Assembly: GCA_031264475.1 (NCBI GenBank)
Contig: JAISEA010000090.1
Coordinates: forward strand, 1-13,642
Source: Treponema sp.
Lineage (GTDB): Bacteria > Spirochaetota > Spirochaetia > Treponematales > Breznakiellaceae
Reading direction: 5' to 3'
Length of the DNA stretch: 13,642 nt
The translations under genes were made by a program, and so were the position numbers. Numbering within the stretch: position 1 is the stretch's first letter; each line of letters begins with the position of its first letter. The notes beneath the pieces are model-generated. The model did no database searches. It was not told where the DNA came from and worked only from the letters and a program-made list of their open reading frames with translations. This document shows positions 1 to 5,137 of this stretch, piece by piece.

Positions 1-36
1 GTGTTAATGGGGTAAAGTCTAGGGGGAGAATAAGAG

Positions 37-96
37 GGGGGGCGCATTTTTCCACAACGGAGGACGGCACACAGATGCCCTTGTGGTGCGCCCCCC
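37..96. repeat. Compound inverted repeat (long hairpin)
   Basis: Positions 37-46 (GGGGGGCGCA) pair perfectly with 87-96 (TGCGCCCCCC). Immediately inside, 52-57 (CCACAA) pairs with 81-86 (TTGTGG), leaving only a 5-nt T bulge at 47-51. The apical loop contains a further GGCA/TGCC mini-stem (66-69/76-79). In total about 16 bp of stem around a 23-nt loop. There is no U-tract on either side, so it is not a standard intrinsic terminator. It could be a structured RNA, a REP-like element or a cruciform. No gene is visible around it. Confidence 0.5.
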
Positions 97-163
97 TCGT
101 TCCAGCCCTCCACCCCACCTCCTCGTCAAGGCGGGCGGAGCAAGACGCTTTAAAACGCCTTAT

Positions 164-192
164 GGGTGGGGGGCTTCCACTACCCCCCACTC
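164..192. repeat. GC-rich hairpin in gene-free left end
   Basis: GTGGGGGG at 166-173 pairs with CCCCCCAC at 183-190 across a 9-nt loop, extended by a G-T and a G-C pair. A smaller hairpin, CGGCT/AGCCG, follows at about 200-215. I see no coding sequence in 1-267; this stretch holds only these inverted repeats and the one at 229-259. Confidence 0.4.
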
Positions 193-228
193 CTGTCTCC
201 GGCTATATGGAGCCGTAACTCATTGGCA

Positions 229-259
229 GGGGAGGCTTCATTGCCGTGGAAGCCGCCCC
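229..259 (-). terminator. Hairpin just downstream of the FRG gene
   Basis: On the minus strand an 11-bp stem with one mismatch (249-259 with 229-239) closes a 9-nt loop, starting 8 nt after the stop codon of the leftward gene at 268-1125. The position suits a transcription end or an RNA-protecting 3' hairpin. It lacks a following U-run, so intrinsic termination is uncertain. Confidence 0.45.
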
Positions 260-267
260 GCGTCCTT

Positions 268-1125
268 TTATTTTTTGCCGTAACGCTTGCGGATAACGTT
301 GCTGACGTGTTCAAAGTCCGGGTAGAAAAAGCCCTCGTTGTAATCCATTTTGTCCAGTTCCTCAAGGATGGGTCTTTTGTACTTCGCGGGAATGATGATT
401 TTGTCTTTGATCCAGTCCAGGGGCATTTTGGCATAGTGTTTCTTTTCACCATTGATGCCGAAGAGGAAGAAATAGCCGTCCTGCCGGATGATACGCGGGT
501 TGTTCATGCGGGGCCGGAGGCATACGACCCTGCCTAAGTCTTTGGGCTCTATAACGGGCTGAAATTGCGGCTTCTCTTCCCGTATATCATAAACCAAATA
601 TTGGATCCTCCAATCCTTATTAAAACTGTCCTTATTCAGACGCAGAATGTCCTTTATCGAAAATGGATACGGACGTTTGCAGAGATTGGCGAGAATGGAA
701 ACCGTGTCGCTATTGGTGAATTTTATCTCTTTCGTCGGGACCGCGTAGACGTAGACAACGCCGTCCTCCTTGAGGGAGTCTCCTTCCCCTTTATCGGCGA
801 AACAGGCGAAAAAAAGGTCGATGAGCGGGTTTTTGCTTATGTCCAGAAGCCGTGTGGGAAACCGGAAATGTTGCATGAGGAACAGTTTTTCCACGGTTAA
901 ACGCTGGGCAAGCATTTCATCGGGAAAAATAGAAATGACCTCGTTGAAGATGTTGTCTTCGTCTTCGTAACATGGGTTGGGCGGATAGTAAAGAGACGGA
1001 ATGTGGCGTGTTTCCAGCGGGTATACCCTGTTCACCCCGCGATAGAACACGGTGAGATCGTCTCTTTTCAGGAGCAGGTTGCTGAAGCATTGTTTCATAA
1101 AATCGCTGATTGATTTGATTTCCAT
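268..1125 (-). CDS. FRG domain-containing protein
   Basis: A 285-residue protein with the two signatures of the FRG domain. The first is the F-Y-R-G motif at residues 27-30, followed by a conserved R40 and P43. The second is the core Q-H-F-R-F-P-T-R-L-L-D at 85-95, followed by N-P-L and L-F-F-A at 99-107. There is no signal peptide or membrane segment, so it is probably cytosolic. The biochemical activity of FRG domains is not settled; they recur in accessory loci and I only infer a stress, toxin or defence-type role. The ATG lies 12 nt after the stop of the gene at 1138-1878, so the two are almost certainly co-transcribed. The RBS is weak (GGCGG-like), which fits translational coupling. The residues after about 110 are not recognised. 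The family call is firm; the function is not. Confidence 0.8.
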   Translation of the reverse strand: MEIKSISDFMKQCFSNLLLKRDDLTVFYRGVNRVYPLETRHIPSLYYPPNPCYEDEDNIFNEVISIFPDEMLAQRLTVEKLFLMQHFRFPTRLLDISKNPLIDLFFACFADKGEGDSLKEDGVVYVYAVPTKEIKFTNSDTVSILANLCKRPYPFSIKDILRLNKDSFNKDWRIQYLVYDIREEKPQFQPVIEPKDLGRVVCLRPRMNNPRIIRQDGYFFLFGINGEKKHYAKMPLDWIKDKIIIPAKYKRPILEELDKMDYNEGFFYPDFEHVSNVIRKRYGKK

Positions 1126-1137
1126 ACCACGTACCGC

Positions 1138-1878
1138 CTAATATATACTTTTTATGGCCGCGTAGGCGTCGCGGTAAGCGTCCATGAGCGTGGGACTTGC
1201 CAATTCGATGTCCGTTTGGCGGGCAAGCAGGGCGCGTTTATGATGTTTGCTTGCTTCAAGCTTGTTATCCATATACGTATATATCATGCCCAGTAGTTCG
1301 TTGGCAAAGGCGGTGCAGCGCAGAATGTCGCAATACTTTTCCTGCGCACCTGCGGCGGCTTTGGTCGCGGTATCTGCTTCGGCACGTGCTTTTTTTGCTT
1401 CGGCACGTGTGGTATCTGCGTCGTCTACTATGAAAACTTCTTTAGCGGCTTTCGCTACTTCTTCGGCGGCTTTCGCTACTTCTTCAGCGGCTTTCACTGC
1501 TTCTTCGGCGGCTTTCATTCTTTCTTCAGTGGTTTCTTCTTTTTTCCCCGCATCAGCAGTGTAGGTAGTCCTTTCGATGATCTTTTCGCAATCGGTGATA
1601 GCCGCTTCATAATTGTTGTTCAGGTAGTAGGCATAAGCACGGATGCACAAATTGCGGGTAGACAGGCAGTCTTTAACCAGCGCTTTTGAGGCATCGGCAA
1701 TCGCATCACTATAGTTACCGTCTTTGTGGTCTTTGGTTTGCTGAAAACAGCGGGCATAGGCGCGATTGGCGAAATCCTCGCTTGACAATTTGTCGTCCTT
1801 TTCGGGAAGCGCGGCGATTGCTCCGTCCCAATCCGCGCTCAATAGAAACTTCTTGCAGAGTTGATTCTCTTTATCCAT
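1138..1878 (-). CDS. TPR-like protein with internal coiled coil
   Basis: A 246-residue soluble protein. Residues 1-105 contain degenerate TPR-like helical pairs (D-W-D-G-A-I-A-A-L, then Y-S-D-A-I-A-D-A-S-K-A-L, then Y-E-A-A-I-T-D-C-E-K-I-I). Residues about 110-180 are charged, alanine-rich and almost certainly coiled coil, with four 7-residue repeats of the type K-A-A-E-E-V-A. The C-terminal part returns to a TPR-like helix pair (L-E-A-S-K-H-H-K-R-A-L-L). The start is supported by AAGGAG a few bases upstream. It is the first gene of a likely two-gene operon with the FRG protein, so a scaffold or partner-binding role for that protein is plausible, but this is inference. No specific family name is recognised. 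Confidence 0.75.
   Translation of the reverse strand: MDKENQLCKKFLLSADWDGAIAALPEKDDKLSSEDFANRAYARCFQQTKDHKDGNYSDAIADASKALVKDCLSTRNLCIRAYAYYLNNNYEAAITDCEKIIERTTYTADAGKKEETTEERMKAAEEAVKAAEEVAKAAEEVAKAAKEVFIVDDADTTRAEAKKARAEADTATKAAAGAQEKYCDILRCTAFANELLGMIYTYMDNKLEASKHHKRALLARQTDIELASPTLMDAYRDAYAAIKSIY
1445..1528 (-). repeat. Four 21-bp tandem repeats encoding coiled-coil heptads
   Basis: Four consecutive 21-nt units (starting 1445, 1466, 1487, 1508) differ at a few bases and encode the heptads of the coiled coil in the gene at 1138-1878. Copy number could change by slippage without shifting the frame, lengthening or shortening the coil. Confidence 0.7.
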
Positions 1879-2008
1879 ACTAATCTCCTTATGCGGACGG
1901 TTCCATCCGCCGCATCTTACTTAAAATAGGTCGCCCGCATACGCGAGACCTTATGATAAAGAGCGGCGCATACCGCCCGTATCATGTAGTATTGGGTTGC
2001 GTAAACTC

Positions 2009-2034
2009 TGTGGCAAACCTTCGAGTTTGCCACA
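2009..2034 (-). terminator. Perfect 10-bp hairpin downstream of first TPR gene
   Basis: TGTGGCAAAC (2009-2018) and GTTTGCCACA (2025-2034) form a perfect 10-bp stem with a 6-nt loop, 27 nt past the stop of the leftward gene at 2062-3018. It is followed by no clear U-run, so it may terminate or merely protect the 3' end. The rest of the 1879-2061 gap has a weaker GGTC/GACC stem near 1928-1949 and a GCGGA/TCCGC stem near 1894-1911, but no gene. Confidence 0.5.
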
Positions 2035-2061
2035 TGTGCTTGAAGCGCGCTCCGCCTTCTT

Positions 2062-3018
2062 TTAATACCCCATGCCTTGCAGGAGTTCGAGATTCTGCCG
2101 CGCGTTGGCAAGATTGGGATTGAGTTGCAACGCCTTCTCCCAATCCGCGCGAGCGTGGGCGTAATCCTCTTTGTAATAGGAGGCGAGTCCCCGGTTATTG
2201 TACGCCGTAGCATATTTGGGGTCGATGCGTATTGCCTCGGTATAGTCCGCAATAGCTTGGTCATACTCCCCTTTGCTGTTGTAGGCGATTCCCCGGTTAT
2301 AGTACGCCGCCGCATAATTTGGGTCGATGCGTATTGCCTGAGTGTAGTCCGCGATAGCCCGGTCATACTCCCCTTTGTTATAGTAGACGATGCCCCGGTT
2401 CGTGTACGCCTTCGCATGATTGGGATCGAGGCGTATTGCCTTAGTGTAGTCAGCGTGGGCGTGGGCATACTTTCTTTTGTAATAGTAGGCGACGCCCCGG
2501 TTCGTGTACGCCTTCACATAGGTGGGATCGATGCGTATCGCCTTAGTGTAATCCGTGATTGCCCGGTCATGCTCTCCCTTGTCGGCATAGGCATTGCCGC
2601 GTTCCCTATAGGCAGTGGCGTTGGTCGGGTCAAGCCGTATCGCCTGGGTATAGTCCGCGATGGCATGGTCGTACACAGCCCGCCTTTCTTCAGAAACGCC
2701 AACGCCGCCCGTAGTTATCGTATCAACCGAGCTGAAGTTCTCACCCACGTCATATACACGGGACACGCTGGCGTACAACGCCCTGCCTCGCAACATCCAC
2801 GCGGACTGCAAATCCGGTTCAAGGTTGATCGCCTCGGTAAAGTCCGCGACAGCCATGTCGTATTCCCCCCGGACCGCGAACATGACGCCCCGGTCAAGGA
2901 AAGTCCCGGCGGTCTGGGGCGCGGAAGACTCGCCCTCGTCACCCGTAATGACAGCGTCAGCCGACGCTAATGCAAGCGCCGCCGTCATAACGAGCACAAG
3001 ACAAAGCAACCTCTTCAT
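2062..3018 (-). CDS. Exported TPR-repeat protein (paralogue 1)
   Basis: A 318-residue protein with an N-terminal signal peptide (M-K-R-L-L, hydrophobic core to about residue 20) and about seven canonical 34-residue TPR units of the form Y-D-R-A-I-A-D-Y-T-Q-A-I-R-I-D-P. The second unit is interrupted by an insertion of about 35 residues rich in S, T, G and V. TPR arrays bind partner proteins; the partner is unknown and the protein probably acts in the periplasm or outside. It is a close paralogue of the next gene (3112-3879) and shares its leader sequence, signal peptide, first TPR, last TPR and the C-terminal L-Q-G-M-G-Y. Unlike the paralogue it has D where the candidate lipobox cysteine would be (L-A-S-A-D), so it is probably soluble rather than lipid-anchored. 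The start fits an AAGGGG RBS and the signal peptide. Confidence 0.85.
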   Translation of the reverse strand: MKRLLCLVLVMTAALALASADAVITGDEGESSAPQTAGTFLDRGVMFAVRGEYDMAVADFTEAINLEPDLQSAWMLRGRALYASVSRVYDVGENFSSVDTITTGGVGVSEERRAVYDHAIADYTQAIRLDPTNATAYRERGNAYADKGEHDRAITDYTKAIRIDPTYVKAYTNRGVAYYYKRKYAHAHADYTKAIRLDPNHAKAYTNRGIVYYNKGEYDRAIADYTQAIRIDPNYAAAYYNRGIAYNSKGEYDQAIADYTEAIRIDPKYATAYNNRGLASYYKEDYAHARADWEKALQLNPNLANARQNLELLQGMGY

Positions 3019-3020
3019 AC

Positions 3021-3041
3021 AAAACCCCTTGTCGTTATGCG
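3021..3041 (-). repeat. Duplicated leader sequence, copy 1
   Basis: These 21 bases just upstream of the first TPR gene are identical to 3882-3902 upstream of the second. They include the AAGGGG RBS. A further shared TATGGCGCAT lies upstream in both copies, so the gene duplication included the 5' control region. The 3019-3111 gap holds nothing else I can name. Confidence 0.7.
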
Positions 3042-3111
3042 CTATGAAATTATCTTATGGCGCATACTATTTATATTAATCCGCCCTTCGTGGGCAAGCT
3101 TCCGCGTCCTT

Positions 3112-3879
3112 TTAATACCCCATGCCCTGCAAGATTTCAAGATTATCCCACGCGCTGGCATCAGTGGGATCGAGTTGTAACGCTTTCTCCCAGTCCGCGC
3201 GGGCGTGAGCATAATCCTCTTTGTAATAGGAGGCGATTCCTCGGTTATAGTACACCGCCGCATCATTGGGGTCGAGGCGCAATGCTTCGTTGTAGTCCGC
3301 GATTGCCCGATCATAATCCTCTTTGTCAGCATAGGCGATTCCTCGGTTATAGTACGCCGCCGCATCATTGGGGTCGATGCGTATCGCCTCGGTGTAGTCC
3401 GCGATTGCCCGATCATAATCCTCTTTGTAATAGTAAGCGAGTCCCCGGTTATAGTACGCCACCGCAAGATTGGGGTCGAGGCGTATCGCCTGGGTGTAAT
3501 CGGCGATTGCCCGGTCATACTCCTCTTTGTTACTGTAGGCGACGCCCCGGTTACGGTACGCCCTCGCATAATTGGAGTCGAGGCGTATCGCCTGATTGTA
3601 GTCTGCGATTGCCCGGTCAAAGTCCCCCTTGTCAGCATACGCATTGCCGCGTTCTCTATAGGCGTTGGCGTTGTTCGGGTCAAGCCGTATCGCCTCGGTA
3701 AAGTCCGCGACAGCTATGTCGTATTCTCCCCGGCTGGTGAACATGACGCCCCGGTCAAGGAAGGTTCCAGCGGTCTGGGACGCGGAAGGCTCGTCCCCGT
3801 GTCCCGTAGTGGTGGCGCAGGCGGACGCTAACGCAAGCGCCGCCGCCATAACTAACACAAGATCAAGTAACTTCTTCAT
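3112..3879 (-). CDS. TPR-repeat probable lipoprotein (paralogue 2)
   Basis: A 255-residue protein. It has an N-terminal signal peptide with a candidate lipobox ending in cysteine (L-A-S-A-C, C at about residue 21). Spirochaete lipoboxes are relaxed, so this is a likely lipoprotein. Six regular 34-residue TPR units follow, then the short tail L-Q-G-M-G-Y that is also found in the neighbour at 2062-3018. The TPRs are very uniform, which suggests recent repeat expansion or gene conversion. It probably serves as a protein-binding scaffold at the membrane; the partner is unknown. The gap to the downstream paralogue is 93 nt, so the pair may be co-transcribed, although each has its own copy of the leader. 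The start is fixed by AAGGGG and the signal peptide. Confidence 0.85.
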   Translation of the reverse strand: MKKLLDLVLVMAAALALASACATTTGHGDEPSASQTAGTFLDRGVMFTSRGEYDIAVADFTEAIRLDPNNANAYRERGNAYADKGDFDRAIADYNQAIRLDSNYARAYRNRGVAYSNKEEYDRAIADYTQAIRLDPNLAVAYYNRGLAYYYKEDYDRAIADYTEAIRIDPNDAAAYYNRGIAYADKEDYDRAIADYNEALRLDPNDAAVYYNRGIASYYKEDYAHARADWEKALQLDPTDASAWDNLEILQGMGY

Positions 3880-3881
3880 AT

Positions 3882-3902
3882 AAAACCCCTTGTCGTTATG
3901 CG
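3882..3902 (-). repeat. Duplicated leader sequence, copy 2
   Basis: Identical to 3021-3041 and at the same distance from the ATG. A possible -10 (TAGAAT, about 3919-3924) lies upstream at the position where copy 1 has TAAGAT, but no convincing -35 was found. Confidence 0.65.
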
Positions 3903-3987
3903 TTTGCTTCTATAAAACCTATTCTATGGCGCATGACGCTATTCCAGCCGCGTTATACGAAACCGCGTACGGCGCTTGCCTCGCCAC

Positions 3988-4641
3988 CTAGGGAATGATC
4001 GCGCTGAATATGTCGCTCCACCGCCCCTTCTTCATCGCTCTTGTCTCCCAACGCGCCGCGAAATACAAACGCTTCCCGCGCTCGTCCTCCTCAAACGTCA
4101 GTTCCAGCGGGCTCTTGGTGGTAAACTCAGAGTGGAGTAAATCCTTCACTTTGCCCGGCGGCGTCTCCGTAAGTTCCCACACACATTCAAGCCCGTGAAC
4201 ATTCTCAGGCTTGCCCCAGCGCGCCGCGTGTTCATCACGGAACTTGATTCGCACGGTGCGAGGGTGCGGCGTCTCTATTTCAATTTCCGGAATACCATCC
4301 GGCGCAGGCACAGGCGTAGGCTTCTTGTCGTGGATCGGTATGCCAAGCTCCTTCCGTCCGGTGTCAGTCATCGCGTCGTTGTTCTGCAAGTTATTCCGAA
4401 TAAAAACCTCTTCAAGGTGAATGAGCTGTTTCTTCTTCTCATTCTTCGTCTGCATATCAAGCTTCGTGTAGGACGCGGTTTGACACAGCTCGTACAGAGC
4501 CTTCACCTCGTTATGCAAAGCTTGCAGTTCCGCGAGCTTGTTCTCTTGCAAGTTCCACAACGTTTTGTGGAGGATGGATACGGCGATAAGATTCCCGCTC
4601 CAGTCCACATAATTCTTTTCTCTCGTAGGTATGCACTTCAT
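3988..4641 (-). CDS. Helical/fibronectin-like protein of unknown function
   Basis: A 217-residue protein in three parts. Residues about 20-95 form a helical domain (pattern A-L-H-N-E...A-L-Y...T-K-N-E-K-K). A proline-rich linker runs from about 106 to 118. A beta-rich C-terminal domain of about 95 residues is fibronectin-like or Ig-like, with G-L-E-C-V-W, P-P-G-K-V-K-D-L-L-H-S-E-F-T-T and the closing W-S-D-I-F-S-A-I-I-P. I recognise this layout as a recurring family in treponemes and some other bacteria, without known function and usually without a signal peptide. The ATG at 4641 is preferred over a TTG six bases upstream because AGGAG sits 6 nt before it. It follows the repeat gene at 4656-4970 by 14 nt, so the two share a promoter. 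A truncated relative lies at 13483-13642. Confidence 0.75.
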   Translation of the reverse strand: MKCIPTREKNYVDWSGNLIAVSILHKTLWNLQENKLAELQALHNEVKALYELCQTASYTKLDMQTKNEKKKQLIHLEEVFIRNNLQNNDAMTDTGRKELGIPIHDKKPTPVPAPDGIPEIEIETPHPRTVRIKFRDEHAARWGKPENVHGLECVWELTETPPGKVKDLLHSEFTTKSPLELTFEEDERGKRLYFAARWETRAMKKGRWSDIFSAIIP

Positions 4642-4655
4642 AGGCAACTCCTTTT

Positions 4656-4970
4656 TTATTGATTGTATAGACCGCTCTTTGATCGAATAACGGTCTTATC
4701 CGATCGGATAACGTCCTTATCCGACAGGATAGCGCTCTTATCCGATCGGATAGTGTCCTTATCTGATCGGATAGCGCTCTTATCCGACAGGATAGCGCTC
4801 TTATCTGACAGGATAGCGTCCTTATCTGATCGGATAGTAGTCTTATCCGATCAGATAGCACTCTTATCCGACAGGATAGCGTCCTTATCCGATCGAATCA
4901 CGACGATGAAAAAGCGCGGGCAGGCTATGCCGTCTTTGCGAGTATCTTTATATTCTGTTTGGTATAGCAT
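4656..4970 (-). pseudogene. 21-bp-repeat gene interrupted by an in-frame TGA
   Basis: From an ATG at 4970 with an excellent RBS (GGAGG, 7 nt before it) the minus strand encodes a 26-residue non-repeat head (M-L-Y-Q-T-E-Y-K-D-T...) followed by 7-residue repeats of the type R/L-S-D-K-x-A-I. The frame meets TGA at 4851-4853, after 39 codons. It then stays open in the same register for 64 more codons, ending with S-G-L-Y-N-Q and TAA at 4656-4658, just before the RBS of the next gene. The TGA occupies the place of CGA in sister units, so one C-to-T change explains it. Either the gene is a recent pseudogene, a 39-residue product is made, or the stop is read through. It has its own promoter (4997-5024). 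No family is recognised. Confidence 0.65.
4673..4903. repeat. Array of eleven 21-bp near-palindromic repeats
   Basis: Eleven units repeat at exactly 21-bp spacing, with centres starting at 4681, 4702, 4723 and so on to 4891. The best units hold the perfect palindrome TATCCGATCGGATA. Seven centres are GATC and four are GACA. There are no spacers, so this is not CRISPR. Because 21 is a multiple of 3, the array stays open in several frames of both strands. The 21-bp period is two DNA turns, which puts all the palindromes on one face of the helix. Confidence 0.9.
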
Positions 4971-4996
4971 ATAGTTACCTCCGCCTTTCGTCATCT

Positions 4997-5024
4997 AGTA
5001 TACAACAAAAGTAAAAAAGATCAA
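4997..5024 (-). promoter_or_regulatory. Sigma70-like promoter of the repeat gene
   Basis: On the minus strand, TTGATC (5019-5024), a 16-nt spacer and TATACT (4997-5002) lie about 27 nt upstream of the ATG at 4970, with an RBS in between. It follows the chemoreceptor terminator, so it should drive 4970-3988 as a unit. Confidence 0.65.
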
Positions 5025-5066
5025 GAGGAAAAAATAATTTTATTTATGATGGTTGTTTTATGGGAC

Positions 5067-5105
5067 AAAAAAAGAGCGGGGGCGCCCATAGACGCCTCCG
5101 CCGCT
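5067..5105 (-). terminator. Intrinsic terminator of the chemoreceptor gene
   Basis: On the minus strand a GC-rich stem of about 10 bp with small bulges (outer AGCG/CGCT, inner GGCG/CGCC) at 5075-5105 is followed by a run of seven T. It starts 33 nt after the stop at 5138. This is the clearest intrinsic terminator in the window. Confidence 0.8.
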
Positions 5106-5137
5106 TCTTCTTATGCTACGCGCCTGAGTGCGCGCGC

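Noticed and set aside
166..537. Plus-strand open frame at the left end
   Set aside because: Mostly antisense to the FRG gene, with no RBS and no recognisable protein features.
2077..2970. Long plus-strand open frame opposite the TPR gene
   Set aside because: It is a shadow of the repetitive TPR codons; no RBS, and the minus-strand protein is clearly real.
3019..3111. Integron attC sites between the TPR genes
   Set aside because: GTTATGC/GCATAAC-like motifs occur but do not match the GTTRRRY and RYYYAAC pair in the right order and orientation, and no integrase is visible.
4642..4647. TTG start two codons before the ATG of the gene at 3988-4641
   Set aside because: It leaves too little space after AGGAG; the ATG at 4641 has the usual 6-nt spacing.
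4511..4861. Minus-strand heptad frame running into the next gene
   Set aside because: It overlaps the gene at 3988-4641 in another register, lacks an RBS, and starts inside the repeat array.
4673..4903. CRISPR array
   Set aside because: The units are directly adjacent with no unique spacers, and no cas genes are present.
4663..4974. Plus-strand open frame of L-S-D-R-I heptads (coiled-coil-like)
   Set aside because: It starts at a TTG with no RBS and no promoter. The frame is open only because the 21-bp palindromic repeat has a period divisible by 3. The minus-strand frame has the promoter, RBS and ATG.
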